NCBI GenBank assembly: GCA_003342895.1
Contig: PTFA01000020.1
Location: 6,955,085-7,019,084, forward strand
Reading direction: 5' to 3'
Length of the DNA: 64,000 bases
DNA from: Casuarius casuarius
Lineage: Eukaryota > Chordata > Aves > Casuariiformes > Casuariidae
In this document: piece by piece, positions 1 through 15,000 of the stretch
Layout: each line of letters starts with the position of its first letter
Numbering within the stretch: the stretch's first letter is position 1
Notes under the pieces: model-generated
What the model was told of the DNA's origin: nothing
Databases searched by the model: none
The model's input: the letters and a program-made list of their open reading frames with translations, nothing else
Made by a program: the position numbers and the translations under genes

Positions 1-3000
1 GTATCAGAAAGATCACATATACTAAGCCAGGAGGGAAAACCCTCTGGGACAAGTTGGAATGTCCATTTCCTAGATGAAAAAACAAGACTTGATCTCTTCC
101 AATACAGGCGAGATGCTTCAGGAGACATAGCACATGCCTATCCCCTGCTACACAACACTAAGCTTTGTCCTGCTTTGACTTTTGCTTTACTCTGAACCCC
201 ACAGCTGCACCCTTACCAGGCACCTATGTGGCTGGGCACCACAGAAAAGTGATGTGATGCCCACAAGCCTTACCAGGAGAAAAGGCATATCAAGGCCCTA
301 TGCAGAAACACAAACATAGGCAACACACACCTTCTGCAACCTCATGTCTATCCCCACAGGAGGTTAAGGCAAACAGATTTCATTCTTCTAACAACCATTG
401 CCTATTTCCTTTTGACAGTTAGAAGGGCTGTCAGCTGAGACAGCCACCAATATTCTCACTTGATTAAGAAAAATGGCTCACACTTTTTTTTGGTCCCTGT
501 GTGAGATAGTCCTTGAAGAGCCATATTCCACGCCCAGGGGTGCCCCGAAGCTGTAATTTACCTTCCAGTACTCTGTCCTCCCAGCAGCAGCAGTACAGAA
601 CACAAAAGCGTACTTGTGTGTAAGACAAAAAGTGCCTTCCAGTGTCGGCTTCTGCATTGCTCAACAACCTGAACACCTACAATGGATTCTTGAAAACTGA
701 CATGAATAAACAGAGGTAGTTTCTCTTTTACAGTTTTCAAGTAGAGGAGGGAAAAGTAAATATTAAGGTTACCAGACAGTGCCAGCGTAAACACTTCAAC
801 AAGCAGTGATTTAAAGCTGACAGGCTCATAACAACACATGCTTTCTCATACTGAATGCATGATATGTACACAGTATCTGCAAACGTCACAATCTAGCATC
901 TGACCTCCTCCTTCTCCGTAAATTTCATAATGCTCTGCCATGCCAGGAAGGTCTAAGCTTTCAAGAAGACATACAGCCAGACCTGCTGTATATATTTTTT
1001 TCACTAAAGGGGCAGCTTATTTCCATAGTTTTCGTAGACACCAGGATACAGAAGGTAACCTCTTCCCCCTGCTATCCCAGTACTGTAAAGCACAAGCCTG
1101 AGCAGCACAACTGACATCAGAACACGAACCAGACTGTGCTACACAATTAAAGGATGAAAAAGAAAGAACGTAACCAGTTGCCAACACTTCCATAGGAAAG
1201 CTACCCACAAACCTTATTCATATCTCATTTTTGTTAGTGACTCAAGGCTTATTAGCTTAGCAGTCAAGACACTAGCTCTCGCACCTGAACAAATGAACTG
1301 CCGAGCTATGATTTAATAAAGGAGACTCAGCTGAACAACGGTGTACAAGCAACTCTGCCAACTTGATGCTCTCTTCTGGTCAAACATTTCATAACTGTAA
1401 GTGACTTTTTCTCTAAAAAAAATTTACTGTAGAAGGTATCCTCAAAAGGATACACAGCAATAACAACATCGCAAACATACTTTTATTTAAGTTCACATTT
1501 TCTGAGATCTTAAGCTGTGATAAAAACACTTAAAGGTCTTGTCCCCTGATTCTCCTGGAGACACATCATCCATAACATGATTAGAGGTCTAGTTAAACAA
1601 TGCATCCCACAACTCCAAAGAGTATTACTTCCCTGCTGAAGTGAAATGAAAGCACAAGGCCACTTTTTAAAAGGTGCCCTTTGCATTAACTGTAACATTG
1701 TGCCTGCACCACTGTTTTTCTAAAAATATCCCACTGTCATATTTGCTTTCTGGGCAGTTAGTAGCAGAAACAGACATTTCAATTGCTCTGCCATCCACAT
1801 CTGCTTAGAACAGCTTTAATGGCATTGTTATTACAGTTCCTGTCACTCCTACCACCAGGTACAGCTTTGCTATTAGTGGTGCAATGCCAAGAGCTGGGAA
1901 GAAAAACATGGGAGTATGGGGAGGCTAGCTGAAGCATCAGCTTTGTAAAATAAAAGGTTGATTGACCCACTGCACAGATCCATGAACCCTGATCTCTGGA
2001 GCTTATGTCAGAAGTGTCACAGATAAAAGATTCAGAGACTTTCATCTCAAGCTAGCCACAGCAGATGTCTGTCCAGATCATGAAGAAATACTTTTTCTTT
2101 TTTCTAAACCTGGCTGGAGGTTAGGCTATACTGTAAACCAGTACCATCTGGTATTGGAAATACACTCTTTTACAAGTCCAGCCAAAGCTCTGAATGCTGC
2201 AATATTGCAGTAGGGAGGGAAAGAGAGGCAGAGAAAAGAAACACTATAAGGAAAAGACCAGCACTGTAGCCACTGCCAGGAGGGAAAAGAGGAGGAATAT
2301 TTATGCACGCAACTGCATTTTTTTTAAATGTTGCTCAGATACTACTGTAATTTAAATTAACTATTTAAGTCTAACTGGAAGTAGTTTAACCATTTCATTT
2401 GGGCATTTTATTGCTTCCAGATGAGTTGCTCAGGTGCCTAGTGGAAGGTGGCCTCTGCCCCTGCTCTTCTTTTCAGCTCATCCATGTCTCCCAAGTTGCA
2501 GCACAGTTATTAAACTCTTACGATGCGCTGAGATGGTACAGTCAGGGAGCTCACGCTATCAAGGGAAACAAGGGCATGGAGCACCTAAGTTATAGCAAAA
2601 ATTGAGACAGATGTCAAAATAATTTGTTTGCCAAACTGCAAAACTGACCCAGGTTAACCTGACCTGAAACAAAATATTTACATAGAGCTTTCCCTGAAAG
2701 AAAATGGAAACATTTCCACTAAGTCTAAATTAAACACACAGGGCAAAGAAAAAAGAATGGAAAATTGCCAGCTGATCATGGTTTGTAGGCCAACTTCCAT
2801 GTTACTAAAGTAGCTATTGAAGAACAAGGTGCACATCCACTACGAAAGAAAAAAAAAAGTCGATTATGAAAAAAACAAACAAAACCCCTCCCCAAACTGC
2901 AACACACTTCTTTTGTAATGTGGTCTCTTCCCCAGCATTTTGATGATAAAACCTTTTCTCACCTTGCTGACAAATTGTAAAGGCAAGGCCAAGGCATTCT

Positions 3001-3472
3001 GTTTTGTAAACAAAGAACTCCAAGGAGAATTCAATAGGAAATCAGTAATACTGTATTCAGTACAAGGCTCCAACACGACACAGACACTGCTACTGATATT
3101 CTGTGACTGTAATTCATCCTGGGCATTGAAGGAGACATGGGCTGTGGGAGAAATGTATTTTATCATGCTATTTAAGCCCGGAATATCCTGTCTCTACGCA
3201 GTCAGACCAAGGTAAGCTGCAGAAGCAATCTAGATTCAGAATTCTTTGCTACTTTAAAGTACTTCAATAACATAAGATGCTCTGTGATACACAAATTGCA
3301 CAGAAAGTACATTCAAGGCTGCAAAGTCAAAATCTGCTAACTATCCTGTACAGCAGGAAGTCCTGACTCCAGGAAAGAAGTATCTTCTCAATAGCAGTGC
3401 AGAGTAGCAATGTGTGTGAACCCGGAACTAAGGAACAGAATTAGGATATGCAAACAAATGTGCAAACAGTTT

Positions 3473-3506
3473 AAAAAAAAAAAAAAAGAAAGAAAGAAAA
3501 AAAAAA
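3473..3506 (+). repeat. A-rich tract with GAAA units
   Basis: A run of A with three GAAA-type interruptions in SLC10A7 intron 4. It may be the tail of an old retroposed copy or a plain low-complexity tract; I see no element body. Confidence 0.85.
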
Positions 3507-4190
3507 GCTTATACACTGCAAGCAATCAGAAATAACAACATCTTGCTAGATGGCTCTCTTACACATGAGCCACATACACGGATAAAGATGTAAGCTATGC
3601 AAGCCATTTATCAAACAAACAACTTTTTTTGTTGTATGTTAGCAGTATTTCATAAAAACAGCTTTCCCAGAAAAAGGGTTAAATTAGGTTAACAACTATT
3701 TGAGTGATCAGCACTTTTAGGGTAAAAATAGACAAACAAAGATTTCTGAAATCATACCTGGCTAGTATTTTGACTCAAGGTTTGCCACTCAAAAGCTTGA
3801 TAGATGGTAGTGAAAGGCTCTTTATAACAGGCAGTATCATCAAATCAAAAGGAGGAGGCTGTTTACAAAACAGATTTTTCTCGCTCCTGCACACATTCAT
3901 TCTGAAACTGAGTTGTTGTCTAGTAAATTCCACTGCAGAAAAGATCTCACAAAAACCTCACAAAATAGTCACCATCTAGTGGATTTCAAGTTCGATCTGC
4001 TCTAACATCATAACCAATATATCTGTGTATCTATCTCCTCCTCTTGTAGAAGTATCAACAAAATTCAGACTGATACACTTATCTACAATATATCGAAGAA
4101 TCTTATCACTGCTAGAAACTGTAGTGTAGCAATATAGTGGCAGAGCATGAAACAGTAATCAAAGTCCTGAAAAATATACCGTCAGCATTG

Positions 4191-4208
4191 TACACTGGTA
4201 CCAGTGTA
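4191..4208. repeat. Perfect 18-bp palindrome
   Basis: TACACTGGTACCAGTGTA equals its own reverse complement. It is an isolated perfect dyad in intron 4, centred on GGTACC. Confidence 0.9.
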
Positions 4209-6911
4209 TTATAGCACCTTGGTTTAAAATAAATCAACATAAGTGCTGCTTTGGTAAGCACTTCAAATGCAGTGTACATCAGCATTAGGAGGGGTAATGC
4301 ACAAAGAAACAAATCAGAAAAATGGGACTTGTAAATAACAACTCAATTAGCAGATTCATATTACTCATTTCCTAATAAACTTTCTATCTGCACCTATAGG
4401 AAAACCTTCCTCCAGCCTTCCCTCCTTCATTTACATATCTGTGCAGGCCTGCTCTTTTTTCTTCCAAGCCCCTTTGCCCTTTCAATCATGGAGTATATTA
4501 CTCCACTGTCAGAGCAAAGCAGTTCCTAACAACAGGGAACCCAGCTGGGATAGGAAGAGGGCAGCAGGCTCATGCATTAACATAATAATCCAACTGTGTT
4601 CCCACAGGCCCTTAGGGCAGACAGCATATTAGGTAGGCCTCCTGCGCAGACCCTCGGCGAAGCTGCCTTATCACCTGCCTATCAACCTGTGGCAGGCACA
4701 GCCGACTCCACAGCACCAGCTCCTGCCAAGCCCCCGTGCCCAATTACCTTACTACAAAAGACACAAATCCATTTTTCTATGGCTGTTTAATGCACCCAAT
4801 GCCTGCCCTTATTTACGATTTGAATGTACCTTTCCGCATCATTTCCAGAGGACCGAGTCATTGCCTTTTAACTTCTCAAAGTCGAGGGGTTTTTTTAAAA
4901 AGAGGTACTGCTGCAGCCAGCAGGAACCAGACCTTGAAACAAATTTCAAATACAAAGCACTGCTTTGCAGATGTAACTTGCAGCCCCGCGGATCCTGTGG
5001 ATTTCTCAATGAGCGAATGAACAACGAGGGGAAAAAAACAAAATAGCAAAAACATGCCCTTGTTATTTCTGCGCCTCCTCATCCAACAAAAATCAGATCA
5101 GCATATTTTGTCAGGTTTTTTTTGCAACACTGGAGAATTTTCAGCAGCAAAGCTATTCTACAGTCTGTGGCACAAGGCCTGTCATCAAACAGGACGTAGC
5201 TACTGATTAAGGAATAAGGCCTGTGACAAGTTTCCAGGCATACAAACACTCATGTTAGAAATTGCCAGGAATCATTATGCAGTGCTGATCTCAGATACAA
5301 GACCAATGAGACCACCTGATTTAAACAAGACTTATAATTGTACGCTCTTCCTAATTAACATTCCTTGATAGCTAGGAAATATTTCTGCATTTTGATGGCT
5401 TGCTACAACTCAGGAAACTAACTGGCATGTCCCCCTTTTTGAGCTCTTTAAATAAAGGAAAATGTTTAGATCTATTATGTAGCGTATTGCAATGCTGTTC
5501 CGTTACAAGTCATTTGATTTACAGTATATGTGCTTTCTGTACTAGTACAAGCTCAGTTACATAACAAGTAAGAAAAAAGCACACATGCCAGTAAAAGCTA
5601 CTATTTTGTTCATTTTATACAAGATCATCTTACAGAATACTAGGGGGAGAAAAAGACTTAGGTTCTAATACAATGTTTAATTTCATTAAAATATACATTT
5701 TCTGTAATTCCCCTTTAAAAGGGAAAGGGCAACAGATAATCTATTATAATCTTACTAAAAACATGTTTTGCAGACCATGCAAAGCCAAGTTTACTTGCTC
5801 ACTTGCGAAGCAGTGTTTTCCTAGCCTTATTATTTTTCACTTATCTAGCCCTCTCAAAGAAGGAACTATTCAAAAGCAATTTTGTATTTTATTTTAAATG
5901 TTTGGTTGCTATTTACTACCAGTACACATAAGTGTAATACATAGTAAACCATGTAGCAATAGCCTGACAGAGAATGACCACATAAAATAATGTTAACTAT
6001 GTAATTTAAATATTTTTAGAATGCAACTGTTACAGAAATTTTGTCTGTTACTATTTTTCTGGTAAATAATGGTAACAAAAACTACATATCATGAAAATCA
6101 TGACACTTTGAAAAAAATTGCGCATTACAAGCAATTCATTTTCAGAGTATGGACATTCTCTTCTGTCAGCAGTCACAATAACTTGTTAGCAACATACCCC
6201 TCAAAACTGGGAAGGGGGGGTACAATTAAAAATAGCTCTTTGCGTTGAATTTATTTGATGTTGCAAGGGTCACAGATAAAACACCAGGATAACCTAGGGG
6301 GTTACAAATATTTATCAACATAGTTGCAATTCTTTTCTGAGCTCATATACCTACACCATGCCCTGATTTAAACTTCTAGGACCTGCAATTTGGAGACAAA
6401 AAGCTTTGTCAACTATCTCATGATCCTTCCAATCTTTTCCCTTGCCCCACAAGCCAATTACTGTTATGTTGGTGATGTAAAAGTGAATAGCAGTTGGAAC
6501 ATGTACTAGAGGCTTTCTCCTTCACCATCTCTAAATATAAATGACTTTGGCCACCTGTAAAGCAGGGAAAGAAATCTATGTATGCTTAATTGCGAGAGAC
6601 GGGAAGAAAAATCTCTTGAACATTCCCAGTTTTCTGGAGGTTTGTTCTAATCAACTTGCTTCCTTCTCCCAGTTCTAGGTCAAAAACTCCATGAGTTAGA
6701 GTAATGATAAGTTGCATAAGACATGCTGGACTTGCTATTGAACTTCTGGTTTTCCTGCAAGAGAGTAAAACTAGCAGCTAAACATCAGCTACCTTTTGAT
6801 GATGGCGGCAAATGCTTTGTGCTACAGAGAGAAAAGCCCCTTACAGGTACATTGCCAGGGCAGCACAACAGGGAGCTGCTATGTTGGTTATGCTCATCAT
6901 TTTTCATATGA

Positions 6912-6944
6912 ATTCAAATGCTCAAATGTATTCAAATTCAAATG
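6912..6944 (+). repeat. Triple ATTCAAAT repeat
   Basis: Three ATTCAAAT copies at 6912-6919, 6930-6937 and 6936-6943, with a related CTCAAATG between the first two. The unit resembles an octamer-type POU site with one mismatch. No function is shown. Confidence 0.6.
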
Positions 6945-8811
6945 AATTTTTTGCTTGTGAATACACAGAGATTTTCTATTTATTTCATGGCTGTAAAGAT
7001 CAGACCTGTGTCTCAGTGAAGTCAAAAGGAGGGGTTTTTTTAGTTTGATTTTACACAGTCAAAATTCAGAATACTGCAATGGCTGAGATACAGTAAAAGG
7101 GAAGCTGTGGCTTAAGCTTCTGATACAGGATGTGCTCAGGCAGTGATGGAGACTTTAAAACAGGGAACATTCCTGAAATTACTAAATGTAGTTGCTGTAT
7201 GGAGGAAAGTATATTCATGTTCGTTAGAATATAATTCCTATGCCAACATTGCCATAAAAGACACATTTCCTTGAGGTAACAAACTATTAGTTTCATAGAG
7301 ATCATTTATTTTTAATTCCCTTCACAATTTATAATTTGTTTCAACCATGGTTTTCATTTGCAAGATTCACTCTTCCTGATTATTTGTATAGCCTCTCCTC
7401 TTTGATAGCACTGTTCCTATGGTTCTGCTCTTACATACTAGAGAGGATGACATTAAGGCAACAAACAGATGCTTTTCTCCATATATAGCTGTGCCAGCAG
7501 AACAAATACCATCCACTAACCACCAGCTGCTCATCAACACTCTTTGGAGATCACTGCTCCCTCAGTTTCATGGGCGGTGGTTTTCTTTAGTTCCTATGTT
7601 TTTTTCCTTTAAGAAAGTTCTTTCAGATTCATAAAGACTCTCTTTTAATGGAATGCCCAGAATTAAGCAATATCCATTATGCAATGTAACACCTTAATAC
7701 ACACAAATTCACTCAGCCTGTGTAAGGTATTCACCACCTCAGGCTACTCAATCACCTAAATTGCTCTACAGCCTGTTTTTTCTTAAGTCCAAATAAAGAA
7801 TTATTTTATAGGTACCTCAGACACTTCTTCCTACAGAACAGAAATACGCTACCTGAACAAGAAACTGAGTGGCAATCTAATTGCAGAAGATACCAACAAT
7901 TTCACCAGTCCCAAACTCCAATGACTGGTTTAAGAACCACCAGCATTTCATAACATCAACTTTGAACATGCACAAATAGCTGGCATCTGTCAGGGAGACA
8001 AATTCTGCAATGCTTTTCTCTGCTCCTGCACTTCAACTGAAACTCCCGCATCACCTCAGATCCAGTCACCTCCTAGAGAGGTGGCACTAGCAATCGAAAC
8101 TAATATACGAAGTCCAGCAGCCTGAAAACAAAGAGGTACATAGCAGTCCTTCCACTTGTCTACACTAATCTAGTATTTGCTGACTATGTTGAGCTTTCGC
8201 TTGTGGATTAATAGCTGTGGCGTGGTTTCTAAGAGTTCTGGGCATATAACAAAAGAGATTGAAGGGAATGGAATTTCTAAAATATGCTGCAAATCCATCT
8301 GGCAGTGCTCCCCCAAAGCCTCAGCTACTGATTCAACAGCTCTGTGGGAAGCATCTTGCTGTCTGCGTGTGGTAATTGGAAAGAGAACACCAAACCGGAC
8401 TCTCCTTCACGGAGTGACTTGACTTCACGGATGCCTGTATTTTACCTGTTCCAGTTCTGCGACCTTCAACAGAGCAATGCGTATGACTACAACTGCTGCA
8501 ACACTTCCCAAAGGGAGAATGGGGAAGAAAAAATAAGATTCAAAAAAATCAAAGACAGAGTTTAAAAACAAAACAAAACAAAAAAAAAATCACGAGTATC
8601 ATGTAAAACAGAGTAAAATGCTCCAAAGAGGTGATTTCTTTAGGTTAGGATTGCCAGACAGTGTCTTTTGAGCAGCATGCGGCTCCCAAGCAGTTCTAGT
8701 GAGGCTCCTGTGCCTGGATTGTGGCTGTCCTGGCGTGGACTATTTTGAGTATCCAGACGACCATCAGAGGAAGACAGCCAGCAAGCAACGCTAACACACT
8801 TTGATGACCAA

Positions 8812-8837
8812 TGCCAGGATCCAGCGTGCCAGGATCC
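8812..8837 (+). repeat. Short tandem duplication of TGCCAGGATCC
   Basis: TGCCAGGATCC occurs at 8812-8822 and again at 8827-8837, a 15-bp period with AGCG as spacer. It looks like a small local duplication. Confidence 0.8.
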
Positions 8838-9060
8838 GTAAGGAAATGCTGTCATTTCCTGCCTGTGAACTACTCCCCCTTACCTTGTATCTCTGAGGAA
8901 CACAATACCCATCTCTGTCCTGTGAAGATTTTTATTATGAAGTTCATAGAGTTAATAAGAAGATCCATCACACCTGCTGACAACCATAGGGCCTGAAAGG
9001 CTAAATAATCCCACCTCACTAGAAATTTTTGCCCTCACATTTCTTTAGCTGCCGGATTTC

Positions 9061-9083
9061 TTTTTTTTTTTTTTTTTTTTTTT
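9061..9083. repeat. Poly-T tract (T23)
   Basis: An uninterrupted run of 23 T in intron 4. Read on the minus strand it is a poly-A run in the same sense as SLC10A7. No recognisable retroposon body adjoins it. Confidence 0.9.
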
Positions 9084-12000
9084 AAACCCACTGCTTTGGG
9101 TGTGGAGCAAGATCAGTGATGAGGTGTGCAACTGAACAGCAGCAAAGGCAATCAAGCAGCAGTTCTGTCTGTGTTGGAAGATGCAGACAGGAGGCATACC
9201 TGTGTCAAAAGTGAAAATCTAAGAACACAAGACATTTCCAGTCAGGTCAGTCTTTTGGGTTTCCTGCTTGAGTAGCATGTTGTAAAGAGAGACTGTCAAG
9301 ATTGAAACAGATAAATCAATTCAGCCCTTTAAATTACTCCAGGGATCTTTTCCTCTCTCACTGCTCAGTCAAAAATGTCCCTTAGAATTGTATAATGTAT
9401 AATATAGACAATAAATTGCAAATGTTTTTTGTATAACCAGAAACTTACCTCCTCCCACACACATACACACAGCATTGCCACACATTAACACTACTTTATG
9501 CTAAAGAAAGTGAACTGTAGCTATGATGCTATGAAATTGTAGCAGTCATAACATAGACAACAGGTCATATAGTCATGTCCCTGATAACTACAGTTCATTA
9601 CTCAAAAGCTAGGAAAAATGGTTCCGAATCTTCAGCTCTACAGTGATAGACAATGTTATGATTTAGTAAAATAGACATTCTACTCATAACCTTGATATTT
9701 TCATCTGGAGGATAAAATACATCATAGGTTGCAATCAAATTTCTCTCTCTCCCCAGGAGCCACTCATTTTAAAAGCATTACAAGAATTCAAAGCCAGCCC
9801 TTACAATCTTAGTCTGTTATCTTAGAGTATATAATAGAAACAGGTGTTGATCACTAAAACTATTAATTAGCATTTCATTAGAAATATCAGTTTGGGGAAA
9901 AAGCAGTGATGTGCAGATATCCTGCCTCTAGGATCAGATCTGAATTCATTTCAGATTAGGAAGCAATGACCTAAAACCACTACCCTGACAAGTTAACTAT
10001 TCTTATTGTTGACAAAATTCTGGGTAGGAATAACACTAGCCGTAAGTATAGCATAATAAGCAAAAAGAAATCATGCTAAATTCTGACGTTTATAAATGAT
10101 TGGGATCATAAGGATCAAGATGGATTACATAATTTTGATACTATGAGAATATCACAATAGGTTTTTTTTTTTTATTGACATCTACTTATGCAGCAGTATC
10201 GAAAAGAACAAATAGTTATACTAGACAGGACTGTACTGGCAAAAAAATTTAACCAACAAAAGGGTTAATTAGGGATACAAATTTCCTCAGACTGTTAATA
10301 ATGGGAATGACACATAGTATGTGCCCATAAGTAATTCTCAGGTATCTTTGATCTTCAGCCCCAAGCGACTACTGTTGCCTACCATACCCTGGCCTCTGGG
10401 ACTCTCTCAGAACCAGACATCTGGCTACTTTGTTGTTTTAGACTAATCTCATCCCAGGAGGGCTCAAGAAATGACACCAGGCAAGGAGGGTCCTGGCAAG
10501 GGAAAAAACATTATGGTATCAGCAGATTTTTGAGTGGACTAGAGTATCAAAATTGTCTTCAAATTTCTATAGGGATCTTGTGGCTTCTCTGCTCTCCAGC
10601 TTTGCTTTCATGCAGAAAACCAGAATGCACGTGATCCTATTTTAAAGAACTGTTAATCACTTTAGAGAAGCTAATGAATGATAATCCAGGAAAGAATGCA
10701 TGACAAAGGAAAACAGAAGTAAAATACTGCAAGGAACGAGTGGATTTAATAGATTTTATTGAAAGGTCAACACTCCGCATGATCAAGTAACACCTTTAAA
10801 ACCCTACAAAAAGTAACTCCAACATCCAAACACTGTCTTCTTGACTAATTCACTGTCATAGATTTTAGCTGCCAGCAATGTTATCACTAAAGCATAACAC
10901 TGACAACAGCAACAATATCAACCTAGTGCTTGACTCACCACCTTGGGCTTAGGAACACTGCAGTTTATAACACACTAAGCCCATAGGGGTAGACAGGCTG
11001 CTAACAAGGGGAAAGGGAGGTTTTATTTTAGTGCCAGAAGCTTCTACCGTCAGAGGGCACCTGGATTTTTTCACATACTCTAGTCCATTAGATTCCCACC
11101 CTCCCCAAACAAACATCCATAAGTTAGATCAGATGTGACACTTTAGGCAGCTGGATGAGCACTGCTGCAGGCTTTGTGCCAAGCAGGTATCCCATCTGAA
11201 GGCCCTTTTCACACACCAAGAGGTACACAGGCTCCTAAAGTCCAGTGCACACTTACTGCCTACGTTTGGAAAGGGAAAGACCCAAGAGATCTACACCTGC
11301 AAGAAACAAAAATCTTACAAGTACAGAAGTCTGATACTGTGAACGTTATCCCAGTTACGTACTTCCAAGCAGCATCACAGCTGATATCCAGGGGAGATGC
11401 ACAACAATAGTAACAAGCACTTCTTTCACTTTGTGGGTGTATTTTTTGTTTCGGAACAACCACCCTGACTTTTTCCTGTTTCTCTTCTATTGGCAAATTA
11501 AAAAAAAAACAGACATGAACAAAAATAAGATTCTAACCCTTTTCTAAGGGGAGGCCTGTATGATTTAATTTTGCCTCATTTCAGGGTATTTTAAGTATTC
11601 AAAACAGACCTTTGCAGAAATCTCTGAATAATTCGCCATATTGTATCAGCACCCAGATAAAACAAACCCCTAGCACTCCCCTCCCCAAAGCTGAAAAAAG
11701 TGAAATACATGGAAGTAGTTTGAAAATCCTGTGCTAAACATTACAAGGAATCATGCTGTTAGAGTATCCTACCTTTTTTTCTTTCTCTCCTATTTCCCAC
11801 ACCACAGATCCTATTTTCTTCCAGTCACCACATTTCTCTCTCAGTGGCAAAAATGACACCAAATGTATTTTAGCAGTTTCTTAATGCACTTCAACAGTTG
11901 GATCAAGAAGAAAAGAACCTACATTTCACTAGCTCTAGCTAGATCATATGAATAGTCAAAAATTGCTGAACAGTTCCTAGGGCAATGGAAGGATCATACT

Positions 12001-15000
12001 GCTGAGACATTAAAAAGACACTATGCAGATTCTTCTCAATACGACTGAAGCAAATTCTCCTTTGCTTTCTCATCAAGCATACATGTTATTAGAACGAATG
12101 TGGATTAGCCCAAATAATTAGGTTTAAAAATACCAGGACAACATCAACTGTTTTGTATGCTCTATATAAACAATATTTGCTCAACAAACTTTTCTTTTAA
12201 AAGCTTTGCTGTGATATCAACCTGTTACACTTTAATTGATTACTTCTCCAATGGCTGTAGTATGCAAATAGCTATGCAGCTTTACACAACAGAAGCAAAG
12301 AACTCAGAAAAAAATCATAAGGTAATCCACACTACAATACAAAAATCTTATACCATATTTATAAATAAATACATCATCTAATGCAGCACAATTCAGACCG
12401 CACTGTTATAAGAAAAGCACATAAGGTAAAACATGTCAAACCTAGGTGATCATATCAATGGAGCATCACTACAAGTAACACAAAAAAGGAAGTATAAACT
12501 ATGTGGATTTTTAATTTTGGCATTTTATGCATCATGGATGCTTAAATACACACCCTCTGTTTTCACTTGCCATAGAATTCTTAATGGAGCATCCCGTGTG
12601 CTTGCTGCCCCCACACTCCTTTTAAACAGACAAGCAGCATTCCCTATATGGCTATGTAACATCTACCTCCCAAAATACACAGAAAACAAACAGCTAAATT
12701 AGTCAATAATGCAAACAAAGTAATAGTTAATTCTGCATATTAGAGAAAAGATAGAAAAATACACATGATGTAAATATAGGTACTGATCGAGGAATGACTT
12801 CTCATAGTGTGTAAAAGTAAGCTTTTTTTTTGTGGGATCAGCGTCTTAAAATACTGCAGTTACAGCTTGAACATGCATATAACAACTTATTTTTAAAGTC
12901 ATATGCCATCATCAGGATTCCAACAGTAAATAAGCAAATGCTTCAGCATGTAAATACTCCCCCGTTTACTCTGAACATTGATTTACGTCCATGGGTACCC
13001 AAACACTGGCAACTAATGCTCTCTTGCATTATCTATCATGAAATCACAGCTATTCAGTCAGGTTTTCTAACAATGAATAGGAATTCCCCACAGCCATTTT
13101 CCCAAAACTCAACAGTTAGAAAAAATGAGCATTGTAGCATGAGAGGAACGCCAACATACCCCTCTACAGGCAAATCAAGTATGAAAGCAAACTCCAGAGA
13201 AAAATGGTCTTCATAAAAAATTCACTGTTAACGCTTCTAATTTGGAAATGAAGTGGAATATCTTCCATTTATCTGACACTACAGTGGCGAGGAGGGCATA
13301 ACAGACAGGAAAAGCCATTTAGGACATAAATAACAACATCTTGAACAACATCTGGAGCTCCTCCAACAACCTGGTCAGTCTATGTCAAAAAGAGTTAATG
13401 ATCAGAATTTTAAATGGCATAAAGTTCAAGCACTGATCTTACTGCAGAATCATTAATCCTGTCCCGGTGCTACATTCTAAATAGCACTCCTGAATTCAAC
13501 ATGTATTTGAAATGCCGTATATACAACTGTTGCATCCTCTCTCATTTCCGATCTATGACATTTAAAAGTACAGCTCTGTAGTTTCTTGCTGACTATATGC
13601 ATAATATGCATTTCTTTTTCATTTGTGTATTTTGTTTCTATAGGTATGAACAAACATAGGAGAAAGCATCCATGAAATATCTTGAGTGAAATTCCTTCCG
13701 TGAATCTGCAGCAAGGGTTCGAGGGAAGAGGCTTCTGAATGGATATGGAATAAATCCACATTTCCTCCACAGAGCAAAGCTCAGTTTCTTATATTGTAAT
13801 TAAGCATCTCATCAGCTAATAAAATGCACACATAAAAGCTCTGTCTTCAGAAGCATTCACTGCCTGAACAATACTGATATTTGCCTTCATTCTTCATGTT
13901 AGAGGCAGAGTTTCACTTATTTGAAAGATATTTGCAAAAAGACAGCAATTAATGTATGAGACTACAGTGGACAAAAATACAATACTGTGCTTATTTACAT
14001 ATCTACCTCGTGCTTTACAGCAACAGCATACTCTTGCATAAGGATACTAGCTAAGACCAATTAGTGTTGCTGGAATTAGGCTACTGTAAACCACACAGAC
14101 TCAATTTTCATTTGTGACTCTTACCCACTCTTACCCAGCCCATTGCTTTCATTTCAGCAGAATTGCATCTGATTTCACTGGGGTAAAGGAGGAGAGAACC
14201 AGGCCGAATTTTCCAGGTACCCTCACTAGCAGCACAGGTGTTCTTTTGCTGGTAGCAGCTGGCATGCATTAATTAGCAGGAAAACCCAATTCAACTATTT
14301 CTTCCTAGTTTTGTAAGAAGGGAGATGGCACAGAATAAAGCCTCAACATATTATGCATACTCTACAGGAGGACATAATGTGACAAAATGAAATTTTCCTT
14401 CGCCTTGCATCACACAATTCAGAAGGAAGGAAGCCTGAAAGACAGGAAATCTCCTTAGAAGTTGCTTGTATGGCAGATCTCCATTAGTTTGAAAAAAAAA
14501 AAAAATACAGATTATGAGAAGACTCTCTTGCCCTCCACCACTTGCAAAACAAAAAGAAACACCCCACAAGAGCTGATAAAGAAACCACACATGGAGTCTG
14601 CTAGAAGTGTTTCTAAATTAGCTATCTACCTCACAAGATACTGTATGAAAAGTTAGAAAGTGAGTAAATTGCCTGAGTAAAATACTATCTTGAAAGGTAG
14701 AAGTGCTGGCTACTACTGAGACCAGGCAGTCTGCGAAGCTGGGAAATGGAAGACTACCGCAGATTTCAGCATGGTTGTGCATTAGTAGGGAAGGAACACA
14801 AATGACATGCTGGAACTGGCTGGTGATTTAAAAGGGCAGGGGAATTAAAATCAGTGTGATCACTTACAGACATGATAGGATACTTATATAATAAGCATCA
14901 TGACTTATATCATGCAAAAATACCAGATTTTCGTGGGGATTGGGAGGGTGGTGAGCAAACTATACTGCTAAGGCAGCAATGATGTCTAAAGCAAAAAATA

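Noticed and set aside
9520..9545. Possible CR1 LINE 3' end (CTATGATGCTATGAA)
   Set aside because: Only a short partial resemblance to the CR1 terminal repeat and no CR1 body beside it.
12830..13216. 128-codon plus-strand frame in SLC10A7 intron 4
   Set aside because: No family, no promoter signal and random-looking composition in AT-rich intron DNA.
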